DNA of 64,000 nucleotides from Anniella stebbinsi (Eukaryota > Chordata > Lepidosauria > Squamata > Anniellidae), in assembly GCA_029215795.1 (NCBI GenBank), contig JARDYH010000001.1, forward strand, positions 226,675,654-226,739,653. The letters run 5' to 3'. Made by a program: the position numbers and the translations under genes. Positions 1-39,649 of this stretch are shown here, in pieces. The first letter of the stretch is position 1, and every line of letters starts with the position of its first letter. Below the pieces are notes generated by a model. It was not told the DNA's origin and made no database searches. It saw only the letters and a program-made list of their open reading frames with translations.

Positions 1-646
1 CTGGGTCCATTTCAGTCTGGCTTTTGGTATCAAAATGATCTTTGTCACCTTGGTGGGTGATCATAGGCAAAAGGAGTGTATTCCTCTTGGTTTGGCTTGA
101 ACTCTGAGCAGCTTTCGATACCATCAATCAAGGTGTATCCTTCAGGTGTGGTATTTGGGGAAAATGTTTTGAGGTGGTTGTAATCTTTCCGGAAATGTAG
201 AAGTTTGTGCTAGGTGAATTGCTGCTTGGCACCTTGGCCTTTGGCTTATGGTGACTGCCAGTGTTCCATCTTAGCTACTTAACAAGTACATGAACCATTG
301 GGGAGGTTGCCTAAAGGTTTGGAGTCTGGTACAATCAGCAGGATGACATTACTCAACTCTATTTCTCAGATTGTCAGTGAGGATATTCTGCCTTCAGAGG
401 TAAGGCTGGTTGGGATGCATAGGAGAACACCTTCCATAACAACTCTAGGATATGGAGTTCTCTGTTCTGGGAGATCTGCCCAGTTTTCTCTCTCTGATGA
501 TGATTATGTGCCAGTGGAGGCTGGTGGCTCCGAAGTCAGTGGGGTGGTGAATCCGCTCCTAGTTCCAGTCAGAATCCTAAAGGAGCTATCGAAGATGCTG
601 AACCATGTCCCCAAAATGGGTTCAGCACATTGGATAGCTCCTTTAG
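1..646 (+). mobile_element. degenerate L2-like LINE fragment (reverse transcriptase region)
   Basis: The opening bases read like the RT-coding part of the better copies in this window. CTGGGTCCATTTCAGTCTGG matches the segment encoding LDPFQ-GF. AGCTTTCGATACCATCAATC matches the DLSAAFDTIDH block. AATCAGCAGGATGACA, followed by CAACTCTATTTCTC, matches the YADD-TQLYFS block. Spacing is shortened and the frame is destroyed, so this is an old dead copy, cut by the window start. The boundary near 646 is approximate. Confidence 0.65.
577..646. repeat. 70-nt imperfect hairpin
   Basis: Bases 577-590 and 633-646 are perfect 14-bp inverted repeats, with a second 8-bp pairing (GCTGAACC with GGTTCAGC) inside and a loop of about 14 nt. 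Confidence 0.7.
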
Positions 647-819
647 AGTTCTGATTGCTTGTGCCTGAAACCTGGAGCTGGTTCACTGCCCCCTGACATT
701 GGTGTCACCAACCTCCACTGTTAAGTGCTACCTGAAACCTTTGTTGTTTTGACAAGCTTTTGGCTTGGCTGGGTGATGGCATTTTATCTAACAAGATACA
801 TTATTTTATAATAGATGGA

Positions 820-962
820 TAGATACACACACACACAAGCACACACGCACACAAGCACACACAGTACATCTTTATCGGTAAATTGTGTGTGTTTGTATTA
901 TATAATATACAATTGTATTTACTATATATAATATATAGATATTATATAAATATTACATTATA

Positions 963-1005
<43 letters not shown>
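820..1005. repeat. (AC)n followed by (TA)n microsatellites
   Basis: An imperfect AC run at about 823-862 and a 35-nt perfect AT/TA run near 966-1001 in very AT-rich sequence. Bases 1006-1807 around it hold nothing I can support. Confidence 0.9.
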
Positions 1006-1006
<1 letters not shown>

Positions 1007-1813
1007 ATATAAATATGAGTGCTGTCTCATTCCAAAAGCCTACTTTATAATGGTTAAACCTTCTGGTTTTTTAAAAATATAATATTATGGGCCATCTTAA
1101 CCATCTTGAGTGCTTAAGAAATAAAGTAGAAAGGCAAGATATAAGGATTTATAAATAAATAAAAGTTAAATAAGGGGGAAAATATTTATCAGTGTGAAAG
1201 ATCTTTGGGAAGGGTGGTCATGTTTGTATCTGTGGTGATGCAAATTCTCTGAGATGCTGGTTGGTGAGTCTTTCAAACCTCTTTCTTCTTTTAGCACTGT
1301 GAATAACTTTATTCCTAGTACATGAAGTGCTGCTGCAGGACCTGTAATCTTCTTCCTTTGAGCCTCTTCTGTACCACCTTCCATCTTTTCTCTGGCTTCC
1401 ATATGTGTAGTAAAGAGATCAGTACAGTTTGGTTGTCTTCTGTATTTCATGTGCTGAGGGGGTTAGTGACCAAGTGCTCAGGGTTTGACCAAATCCATTC
1501 AGCCTGTAGATTTGGAGCCCCACTGTGTGTAGTTAACATAAAAAAGGCCAGCATAATTATCAAGCCTCCTTGAGCCACCACTAAGGCCCCAATACCCCTG
1601 GAGGCCCAATCCGCCCCCCCCCCTAAAATGTGGTCACCAGGTCCTTTCCTCTAGGGCATCATGAGGAATCAAAATGGCATCTAAACCCAATCCCTCGTAC
1701 TGCTCAGTGTGCTATTTCCTTCCACTACTAGGGCAGGATCTACACTACTGCTTTAAAACAGTTTATAATGGTTTTGACAACTGTTAGGGCCCATGACACA
1801 CTCCATATACAGC

Positions 1814-1814
<1 letters not shown>

Positions 1815-1849
<35 letters not shown>

Positions 1850-1918
1850 TACATTTATATACCGCACCATAGCCGAAGCTCTCTGGGCGGTTTACAAAAA
1901 TTAAAAGATCAAACTTTT
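1815..1918 (-). mobile_element. L2-like LINE 3' tail with (ATT)n
   Basis: A (TTA)n tract of 36 nt is followed by the 3'-end signature read on the minus strand: a CCGCCCAGAGAGCTTCGGCT stem-loop and then ATATAAATG. The same tail ends the larger LINE at 21540. Only the last ~100 nt were inserted, typical of 5' truncation. Confidence 0.8.
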
Positions 1919-4384
1919 TTCAAAGTGTTAGCCTGCTTGGTGTAGGTGTGGCCCAGGTAAGCCTTCCAGGGCCCACTACTGTAAAGAGGGCCTCACCAGT
2001 CGGCACGTTGTCCATTAGCCCTTTAAAACCTGGAGCTAAGATTGAGCAGGAAAAAAATCATACGTCCAAAGTCCTGAAAGGGCTTGGTTGCAATATCTGT
2101 AATTACTGTTAAGGAAGTTCACTACTATGATATTATGAATGGGGAAATGAGGCTGAAAAGGTGGCTTACCTCAGTCCACCTGGGTTACTTGGCTTCATAG
2201 TATGGCCACACTGCCCCCCCCCCCCCGCCCGATATCAGTGGCTATGTGTGATCCTGTGGATGTGATGTCAGTAATGGAAATATTGGGTGTCAGATTACGT
2301 TGCTCCCCTTTGGATCTCAGACCATAAAATATAGATGCCTTAGCTGCATTTAAATTAGTCCCTAGGGCAGATATTTGGATTTATGTATTGAAATGGGGGG
2401 TTGTTCTCTAGATGGAAACTATTTTGGAATAAATGGTGCTATTGCAGTTGCTGTTCTAAAATAATAACCCATTGAAATTGCAGGCTGTATCCTCAGATTT
2501 AACATGTGCTGGAACTGGAAATCAAGAGTCCATGCCGTGAATTATTTTTAGGTCCTGCTTTGTGCCACTAGCTTTGTTTTGTTTAGTGATCATATGCTAT
2601 TTCCCCCTCTCAAGTCTAAGACAGTATGGTTCCTATTAAAGCTTAGATTCGTGTTTATTATTAAATGAAATTGCATTGGTTTGCTAACAAGACAAGTTGG
2701 CTGAATGGTTTTCCTCTCACTGTTTCTGGAAGTAGTTCAGTCATCTTGTTATATAAAAATATAATTGTGCTGAATAGCTGTTTGTTTCCAGCAGCATTCT
2801 CAGTATTAAGTGATTTTTAAATGTGCAAAACATTTTTAAAAAATAATTACAGGAAATATCAAATCAGTTATGCCGTATACAGGTGGTTGGTGTGGCAACA
2901 GATCTTGTGAGGGGTGTGGGGGGTGTGGGTGTGGAGGAAAGAAAGTAACAGTTGGGAGATTTAAGGCACAATCCTATATTCTAGGACAGGGTGAGGTAAT
3001 ATGTGGCCTACCAGGTAGATGTCTTAGCCCAAAGCTTCTGTCAACCCTTACCATTGGCTCTACTGGCTAGGGCAGATGGGAGTTTTAAGCCAAAAGATCG
3101 GGGGGGGGGAGGGGTGTCACAAGTTGCCCATGCCTGCTCTAGGTCCACCAGCTGAGGGAGCCATAGAGATTTGTGGAAACTCTACTACACTGGCAGGCAG
3201 AACTTGAAATGCAGTACAAAGGTTAGATCAGTAGATGGGAAAGAAAGATGAAGAAGTCAAGGGACAGTGAGGCTATCGGGCAGAGCTAGCCTGTTTGGCA
3301 AAATGGAGGGGGGATGGATTAGTCACATGGGTTGCCAAGAGGAAGGATAAACTAAAGGGGCTTGTTTGCATATGCAATGTTCCTCCTGACTGGCAGAGGT
3401 GTGCCTGGGTGTGTTCCCTCTTTCATGTGTTGGGTCGTATCCTGGATTGAAACCAGCGACCTCCACCATATAAAGTGTGACCTGTTCTATCACACCAGAG
3501 CTCCACTGCAGCCCTTGAGCATCTGGTATTTATGATTGGGGTTGAGGAGGGGGAAGGCAAATGCTCCATTATATGTCTGATTCCTGCCTGCTGCTGTGGC
3601 TAAGTGGTTAAGGAACTGCTCTGTGGAGTTGCAGTACAAGTACAAATGCAGGGACCTTGTTCCCTTTTGCCCCTGATATGATGCGTGATGGGTTTGTTGT
3701 TGGCTGGCGCCAGGCATGCAAAAGGTGACTTGCTGCATTTCCCTGGTGGGCTTGAATTCCTGCCCTATGTAGTGAGGTGCTGGAGGACTCCTCATCCCAG
3801 GAGGGTTGGAGGCATTCTGCCCAGGGAGTTATGTGGATGCTGTGTTGTGTGGCTTCCACTTTCTCTCCTTTGGTTGTTCTCAAGAACAGTGGTTGTGAGG
3901 AGGATGAGGGGATTCGAACCTTTACCTGGAGGGACACCTAGCAGTAGAAATAGTGATATTATTGCTGGCTGTGCCACTGGGCCTGCTGGAGGGGGGATAC
4001 TGTGTCATGTGTGGTGATACAGGGAGTGTGCTTCTGGTGTTTCCCAGTTTTTCCAGAGATGCTGTGGGCATGGCTCTCATTGTTATGCCATTGTAGTATT
4101 TTCTGGTTGTATATTTCCCCCCTCATCTGAATACCCATTGGATTCTGTGGTGGCTGTTCCACCTGTGTAGCAGTGGTATATCTTGCCTCTCGCTCTACTC
4201 CTATCACAAATATATTCATATGTGATAGGAGTAATAGGATTGTGCGAGAGTTGGTTTTGTGTAAGCAAGTTTGTTATCATTTCTTGTGGTTTTCAGTGGA
4301 GCAGTGCTTTTTAAAACAAAGCCATAATTAATTGTTCAAAGAAACTTGTGGCAGCCATTTTACCTAGGGCACGTTTTCAGTTAG
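1919..4384. other. intronic or upstream sequence without a supported gene
   Basis: No exon with homology to ACVR1 is visible here. It contains C runs near 1614-1623 and 2214-2226, a G run near 3100, and weak tRNA-like segments at 3433-3960 described separately. Confidence 0.5.
3433..3960. other. cluster of tRNA-like segments, probable decayed SINEs
   Basis: On the plus strand, TGGCTAAGTGGTTAAGG (about 3598-3614) resembles a tRNA-Ser/Leu A box. On the minus strand, GGTTTCAATCC (near 3440-3460) and GGTTCGAATCCCC (near 3910-3922) resemble B boxes. None forms a full cloverleaf by eye, so these are not called as tRNA genes. Confidence 0.35.
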
Positions 4385-4495
4385 TTTTCATTTCATTTAA
4401 TCATTGTATCCCACTTTTCTTTCCCAGGGGGAACCCAAAGTAGCTAACAATAGGTATTGAAACAATATAAAAATATATTAAACAATAAAAATCAT
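4385..4495 (-). mobile_element. probable LINE 3' tail
   Basis: The pattern TTGTATCCCACTTTTCTTTC, then GGGGAACCCAAAGTAGCTAAC and A-rich sequence, is the reverse of a retroposon tail ending near a genomic A/T run. Assignment to a family is uncertain. Confidence 0.4.
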
Positions 4496-4536
4496 CATGT
4501 AACCTGTCTATGGATAAAAAGGCCAAGAGTATTATC

Positions 4537-4653
4537 CAGTGTTAGTTCTTTGTAGAGTAGACCCATTGAAATGAATGGAACTTAGAAGTTAGTTGTGATT
4601 AACTTAAGTCTCATTCATTTTACTGGGACTACTCTACTTAGGACTAGTACTGA
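4537..4653. mobile_element. palindromic MITE (CTACTC-AGAAGTAAG-like family)
   Basis: The two halves are inverted copies of each other (GTAGAGTAGACCCATTGAAA against the right half with GGGACTACTCTAC). It belongs with the copies at 14092, 33841 and 50588, and is the most diverged of them. Confidence 0.6.
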
Positions 4654-4804
4654 ATACTATCCTAACAATTTAGTTTAGCTGTCAAGTTGCTTTATACTAA
4701 AGTGAAAGTATTCCTTTCAGGCTCCTTCATGAACTTTCTCAGTTGAAGATTAAAAAGAGGTTTTTTTAAAAAAAAAACCTCTTGATTGAGAGTCCCAAGA
4801 ATCA

Positions 4805-5030
4805 GTGTGGTGTGGTGGTTAGAGTGTTGGACTGGGATTCAGGAGATCAGGATTCTAGTCCCTGTTGGCCATAAAGTCACTGACCCTCAACCTACCCAAC
4901 CACACAGGGTTGTTATGAGCATAAAATGGAGAGGAGGAGCACAACCACATAAGCTATTTTTGGTTCCTTGCAAGAGGAAAAAAGATAGAATATAAATGTA
5001 ATAATTAATAAAGAAGAATCACTGACTAAC
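4805..5030 (+). mobile_element. tRNA-derived SINE
   Basis: The head carries an A-box-like TGGTGTGGTGGTTAGAG and a B-box-like GGATTCTAGTCC. The body carries ACAGGGTTGTTATGAGCATA and AAATGGAGAGGAGGAG, and the tail is AT-rich (ATAAATGTAATAATTAATAA). The layout is typical of squamate tRNA SINEs; no RNA gene function is implied. Confidence 0.8.
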
Positions 5031-5122
5031 CGTTAATAAATTAAAGCATAATTCCCCAACCTGGTGCCTTCCAGATATTTTGGACTACAATTCCATCATC
5101 TATAACTGGTATGGGCCATGCT

Positions 5123-6285
5123 TAGAGATGTGAAGGCCTGGAAAAAAACTGAAAAATTGGGGGGGGGGGGGAGAATCAGTTTTCCCTGGGTTTTCCAAAG
5201 TCTTTTTTGTTTTTTTTTCTGAAAAATTGAAAAAAAAATGAAGAAAAATGGATTATGGAATGTTTTATTTTAGCATGATGCATACTATGTTTAAGACAAG
5301 GTGTTTATATATTTACTTCTCCAAAAGATTTCTAAAAACTATGTACAGTATCAGATTATTACAATTTCTGTGCACCGAGGACAAGCAAATCCTAGGTTGC
5401 AAACTGAGACTACAGCTCTCAAATACAAGAGCAAGATGCATTTCTGCCTCTAGGGGGCACTGCCATTGAAGCAGAGACTGAAACTGATAGGGATAGCTAT
5501 AGCTCAGAAAATGAGTCTGATTAAATTTTATGCATATTCATTGAATCTTTGTTCCCCTTTTTTCTCAGTTCTTTTTATGGGAATAAGTGCTTTATGTCTG
5601 CTTGACACTGTGGAGGACTAGCAGAGACATAAATAATTTTCCTTGTTACTAATGTTCTTCTGTTTTTTAAAAATTGTTTTTTGCCTGCCCCTCATAAACT
5701 GGCAAAACCAAAGAGGTTCCTTACAGTTCAGGTGTTCCTTATAGTTCAGGAGCTTGTAGCTCCATTTGTTGTTGTTTTTTAAAAAAGGTAAAAATTTAAA
5801 AAAGTAAATTCAATTTGTAATAATTGCTTGAATATACTATACTTTTAATATACCAAATGTGATTATTTTATGCCAAACCAACTTGTACAGAACTACGTTT
5901 TATGTTCCCAAAGAAACACAGTGGCTCAATTCGGACGACACGATAGTCAATGGTGGGGTAATAATCAACTTTACAGTTGTTCAACTAGGGGGTACTCCCC
6001 ACACAACATGGTAATAAATAATCAACTGTGGTATGGATTAGGATCAACGCTGAGTTGACTATGGCGGCATTCGGATGACACAATAGTCAAAACAACTGAT
6101 GATTGTTTCCCCCACACCAGTTGTTTATTGTGTTGTCCGAACTGAGCCAGTGACTTTCAATCCGTAAAAAGTGCCAATACTGCATTTTTTCAATTTTTCC
6201 GAAAATTTTCGGTTTTCCGAAACCCCCAGGAAAAAAGCCTTTTTCCCTCCATGGCTTCAAAATTTCAGGAAATTTTACATCTCTA
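5123..6285. mobile_element. non-autonomous hAT transposon with 8-bp target duplication
   Basis: The ends are TAGAGATGTGAA at the left and its near-perfect inverse TTTACATCTCTA at the right. This fits the hAT end pattern YARNG. The flanks are the perfect 8-bp direct repeat GCCATGCT (5115-5122 and 6286-6293). The interior is low-complexity A/G-rich with no transposase ORF, so it was mobilised in trans. It has itself been hit by the element at 5923-6148. Confidence 0.85.
5923..6148. mobile_element. TIR element with 3-bp TSD (GGCTCAATTCGGACGACAC family), copy 1
   Basis: The left end is GGCTCAATTCGGACGACAC and the right end is the inverse of GGCTCAGTTCGGACAACAC. Both sides are flanked by AGT (5920-5922, 6149-6151). 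It is 226 bp with no ORF. The internal order matches the copy at 60727-60941 read in reverse. A 3-bp duplication would fit PIF/Harbinger-type transposition, but the superfamily is inferred. Confidence 0.8.
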
Positions 6286-6345
6286 GCCATGCTAGCTGGT
6301 GATGATGAGTTGAAGTCTATCACATTTGGAGGGCCCCCAGTGAAG

Positions 6346-7656
6346 AAGACTGAATTAAAGGGCCTGTCTTGTTTGCAAAGTTGAAACCCATGGTGAGCTA
6401 AACTGGTTGAAACAACACACATGGGTATTATCTCTCTTCTTTCTCTTCTGTGTGGGTCTTAAGTCATTTTGTAATGAAGCTTACAGGGTTGAAAATTTAT
6501 CTTGCCACACTCTTAAGTACTATCCTGTTAGATGCATTCTTCCTTTTTCCATGGCTGGTTTGCCTGTATAAAAACAGATCAATTTGCTTCCTTCCTCTCA
6601 AAAGAAGTTTTTAAACAAGCGATTTTGGTTTATCTCACTGGGAAGATATTCCTTGCACGCACATCATGCTCTCTCTTGTGTCACACCCAACATCTGTTGC
6701 CTCTTGCAAAAAAATGCTGCTATGTGGTCAAGGGTTGTTTTTCCCAAACCGGAACTACCAAGGGAGGGCTTTGTGGTGCTGTTATCACAGGAAGGACTGG
6801 AGAGAAAGTGGGAGCACTAGTCTTCTTTTGGGGGATGCATTCTGGTGGCTTTGGGGCATTCACGTGCCCTTGTCCCAGTGGAGCCTGGCTTAGCATGTGA
6901 CAGTAGTTCACTCAAATGACCTCACTCAGCCATGGTTAGGGAAGCTTAACTGTGATTTAATGTGAGATCTGCATTGACCAAACACAGTTTGCAAGTGGAT
7001 GGTAAGCCAAAATTGGAAACCATGGCTTAAAGCAGGTTTGTAAACTACCAATGTTGCTCAATACAATTTGGCATGTTACCTGAATTGACAAAGTGTGTGG
7101 AATGTTTTTTTTAAAAAAGAAAAGAAAAAGAATAGGCCTAATATACTTAGGCTGTTGGATTTTAACCCTAACCCATACATTGGTACCTTTTATAGGATAT
7201 TGAGGTTCTGAGTGGGTTATGTAGCTTTCTTGGTTTGCTTGGAACGTTCCAGAGTATGCTTCTACTTTTTTTAAAAAAAAGAGTTGATGTACCTGTGATT
7301 TTTGAGAATCAAGCCTTTATGCCAGTTTGCATTCAGTGCTATCGAACATGTTCAAGTTTTGATGGAAATCTATATGAATGAAACCTCACAAATGTGGAGA
7401 GCGCCCCCCTCTCTCCCAAGTGCTTGGCTTACACTTTCAAAGCATAAGCTTGTCAAAATGCAGAGGGCCCTCTTTGCAGTGCAAATGCTGAACAGCTTGC
7501 AGTTTCTTTGAATTCTAATGCTCCCCGGCATGGGAAATGAGAAAAACGGTGGCAGAATCCCTGATGCTTTTTCGTTGAAAAAATACATTTGTTTGCATGT
7601 AGCTGCCCAAATATAATGGGGTTTCTTTTCTCTTCCTCTCTCCTCTACCCATACAG
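6346..7656. other. intron sequence before the first visible ACVR1 exon
   Basis: No repeat with clear ends. Around 6905-7080, scattered CCATGGTT and AACCATGG-type motifs suggest remnants of the palindromic MITE families, without alignable boundaries. Confidence 0.4.
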
Positions 7657-36025
<28,369 letters not shown>

Positions 36026-38895
36026 TAACAGCGCATGATGCTGACAAGACACAAAGGCTTTTGTCCAGCATAGATGTATAGCTTGATGAATTCTAGAATT
36101 CAGTCCCAAGTGGCTTCAGACATAGGCAAGTTGTTACTTAACCAGCCATTTGAGAGGACCATGTGAACCTTAATTGGTGTCTATCCATGGCAGTTTACAA
36201 ATGGTCAATCTATCAAGACTTAATGCTGAATCTATGGTGGCCTATGAAAGGAAGACAAGGAGGTCCTAAGACAAAACTAGGGCATTAAAACCATGGCGTT
36301 TAATTGCTTTTTTTTTTTTAATTCCATAAAAAGAAACAAAAAGTAAAGTGTCTCCTCATTGCTCCCAAGTTAAACACATGAAAGTGGTCAATTCTAATCA
36401 GCAACATTGCCTGCGCTTCTCTTCTTTATTGCACTAGGGGGTTCTTTGCATTCCTTACTTGCACTGTTACTGTTTAATTTTAATGACGTGGCTTGCCAAA
36501 AATATGATTGGCTTTAAAATCGCTCCACTGGCTGCCAATTAGTTTCTGGGTGAAGTACAAAGTGTTGGTCATTACCTTTGAAGCCCTACATGGTTTGGGT
36601 CCAGGTTACCTGCGGGATCGCCTTCTCCCATACAATCCGTCCCGCACACTCAGGTCTTCTGGGAAGAATTTACTACAGTCGGCCAAGACTAGGTTGACAA
36701 CGGTTACCCAGAGGACCTTCTCTTCTGCCGCTCCCAGACTGTGGAACGATCTGCCAGGAGAGATCCGCCAACTTACCAGTCTTCAAGAATTTAAGAGAAC
36801 TATGAAGACTGATCTCTTCCGGCAGGCATACTCAGTCAAATTTTAAGACTTTATTGATTTTAATGATGTATTAATTTTATATGCTTTTAATTAGTTCATG
36901 TATTTTATATTTTTTGCATTGATGTTGTTCCTCGCCTCGATCCGGAGGGAGAGGCGGGTAAGAAATAAATATTATTATTATTATTATAATATTATTATTA
37001 CTCATTGATCTGTGTTTTTTGAATAGTAGGAAATCAATTTGGAAAATCAAACCTGTAACTGACTTTCTCTGTCTTTATCATTATTATTAAGCTGCATTTT
37101 ACATATGTGTACTGTTTACAGTAATGCTGGACACTAGGAATTATTGTTTATAAGGAAACTTGCAGATTTTATTTATTATTAGTGCACTTAACAGTTTTTT
37201 AAAAACTGAGGAAAGTGCGTACAGTTAAAGCTTATTTTTATGTGGGTTCTATCATTATTTCTTACAGACTTTTTTTTTGTAACATGGTATAACCTGATAC
37301 AGTCCAACTTCTCTCTTCCTTCCCCCCGTATCTTAATCACCTTTTTAAGTGCTTCACATTTTTATATGTGTGTGGTCTGTAACCTATATTTTCAGTTCAA
37401 AATATGCAGAACATTTATATATAAATATTATATATATATATCTAAATATAAAGCCATTACCCAAATGATGCCACATCTAGTACCTTATTGATCTAGAGGA
37501 GGGGAGCAGCAGAGGAAAATGGTAGAATTGTAGATCATGGCTCTCATGGGAAAGTGCATTTTTTTCTTCTAAGCTATACATAATGTGCATTTAAACTCTG
37601 TCGGGGAAAAAAGTTATTTTTTTAATTTACTTTTTGTATTTTAGCTGTTATTTGTATAAATGAAATAGACTATTTTCAAGTCAAATGGACGACAAGTGTT
37701 CCCTAGTCCTGTTCTGTTTGTGCCTCCTATGGCTTATCGTAAATGCCGTACAGTTTTTGCCTCACCAGCATATATCCACTTACGATTCCCACCCGTTGCT
37801 GTGTTTGCAAATCAGATGTAATGCCAACAGAGCCATGTGGTGGATGGGACATCACTGAGGAATGCCAGAACAATCCTTCGTACAGGCGCTGCCGACATTG
37901 CTCATCCATGCTGGAACTGCAATGGCATGAATTGATTATGTATGGACAAATGAGATCATGCTCTTCTGACCATGTTTTTCCCCCTTTCTTAAATCTTGAT
38001 TTTCCTGAGTAAAGAGTTTTGATCCCAGTGCCTTGCCTTATGCTACATTAGCTGTTCTCCCCACGGAGCCCTCATAGTAAAAACTAAGGATGCTGAATGT
38101 AATGGAGGTTGATCTATTAACATTAAACCAGCACAATGCCACAGGCCTGTCAAGAAAGAAGCTGAATGAACTTTTATTTCAAGCAGAGTCTTTTAAACTA
38201 GGCTTCCGTTTTGCCCTGTTCTCTTTGTCTTATGTACGTAACAACAACCCTTTTGGAAAGAGCGTTCGAAAATGTTGGCTTGTAGAGTTGTTATGCTCTG
38301 TGAAATGCTTCTGCCATCATCACTGAACGAAGAAATTATAGTTCCTCATCTGAGATCGGGTAGGTCTGCCATCATTTGCTCTACTGAAGTTTGTATGATC
38401 TATGATTTGTTCACATCTCACATGTAAACTGGATATTCAGATGTTACCTTCGCAATGTGAAATCTTGCCTTGTGGATCCAGAGGTAACATTTGAATGGAT
38501 TGGAATGGTCCCTCACCTCAAAAACTCCTTGCATGTAGCAGGCTAGCAAAACCACCTCTTCCCAATATGCTAGTTTCCTATGCAGGGAGACTTTAAACAT
38601 GGGGAGCATTTGGTCATGCAATCTTTCATCTGTAGCTAGTCCTGGGAGAGTGCTATGTTTTCTACTAATTGGTATCTCTTCTGAGATATATAGGATACAC
38701 TTGGGCAACTTTGGTATGCAGAAGAAAAGGTAATACTGGAAGGAGCCCATAGAAAACTTATTCAATCATTTTACTTCCAATACGCCTGTCTTTGGTAACT
38801 AAATTGCTTATTTCAACACACAACAAATTTCTCATAAAACTTCCAAAGGGTCCTTGTTCATTTGCTGCCCAATTCAAAGTGTGTTTATAATAAAT
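36026..38895 (+). other. putative ACVR1 3' UTR, with a LINE insertion
   Basis: Sequence after the stop codon is AT-rich with no exon-like signal. An AATAAA at 38889-38894 is one possible polyadenylation signal, but it lies in sequence that may belong to an L1-like repeat. Another AATAAA near 36964 belongs to the inserted LINE tail (36505-36995). Segments at about 37580-38330 look single-copy, but I cannot show conservation. The true cleavage site is undetermined; the end given is only the last plausible signal. Confidence 0.35.
36505..36995 (+). mobile_element. L2-like LINE 3' end inserted in the putative ACVR1 3' UTR
   Basis: It encodes the ORF2 C-terminus (LKSLHWLPISFWVKYKVLVI, then ALHGLGPGYLRDRLLPYNPS and RTFSSAAPRLWNDLPGEIRQ), stopping near 36846. 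It ends in the CCTCGATCCGGAGGGAGAGG stem-loop and an (ATT)n tract. Same family as 51705-53248. Being in the sense orientation just after the stop codon, it would be part of the transcript. Confidence 0.9.
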
Positions 38896-39458
38896 TATCT
38901 TATACATGAAACTTCTGTGCTAGACATTTTTCTTTCAATCCTTTAGTGATGGTGGTTCTTTCCAATTCTTAGTGAGAATGCATGCAACAATTCACTATTT
39001 CCCACCAATTTACTAAATGTACAAGGTATTATTGTTTTAAATTTACTGAAATGAAAGACCCTGAAGGGTCAAATGGGAATTTATATCCTTCAATAAACAT
39101 TAATTACAGTAGCCCTGAATTTTATAACATTCCCACCAGGTATGCCTAAAGTCTGCTTAATCATAATTCTCCAACATAATGCATCTTTTGTAACCTATGA
39201 AGAATCTAGTATGATAAATTTAAAAATGGTAGAGTAATCTTTTATCAGCAATATCCATAGCATAATTCCAGCTGTCCTGATGAATTATATAATTGTTCTG
39301 AGATGTAGATCTGAAACATTTCCCCTGATCTATTCTTAATACCTTTTTCAACATGCTGTGCATTAGATAACAATCTGTACATCTTGGGTAGTAACTTCTT
39401 TTGTCTCATCACAGACTAGCAGCACTCTGTTCAATGAGTGGAAAGGAAAACAGGCAAA

Positions 39459-39645
39459 ATAGTGTGCCCCCAGCTTAGTGGTAGAACACCTGCTTTGCAT
39501 GCAGAAGATCCTATGCTCTATCCCCAGCATCTCCAACTAGGGCAGGAAAAGCTCCTGCCTGAAACTCTGGAGAGCCGCTGCTTGTCAATGTCGACAATAC
39601 TAGGTTAGATGGACAATTGGTCTGACTCAGTATTAAAGCCCGTGG
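39459..39645 (+). mobile_element. tRNA-Ala(UGC)-derived SINE, near full length
   Basis: The head follows tRNA-Ala: AGCTTAGTGGTAGAACACC (A box), CTTTGCATGCAGAAGATCC with anticodon TGC, then a B-box-like CTCTATCCCC and GCATCTCC. The body has CCTGCCTGAAACTCTGGAGA, GTCGACAATACTAGGTTAGA and TGGTCTGACTCAGTATTAAA. Inserted in the L1-like region. Confidence 0.88.
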
Positions 39646-39649
39646 CCCT

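Larger units (their letters stand above)
5053..6343. mobile_element. palindromic repeat (GGACTACAA-TCCCATCA family) split by a hAT insertion
   Basis: Left arm 5053-5122 (CTGGTGCCTTCCAGATATTT then GGACTACAATTCCATCAT) and right arm 6294-6343 (GATGATGAGTTGAAGTCTAT then ACATTTGGAGGGC) are the two halves of one repeat, which elsewhere in the window is contiguous (for example 9808-9940). The interruption is the hAT element at 5123-6285. Confidence 0.8.

Noticed and set aside
298..654. 118-codon plus-strand ORF as a possible upstream ACVR1 exon
   Set aside because: It overlaps a decayed L2-like RT segment and a hairpin; no signal peptide and no donor in the needed phase.
37743..38326. Possible exons of a downstream gene
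   Set aside because: Short ORFs with no homology I recognise and no paired splice signals; more likely 3' UTR or intergenic.
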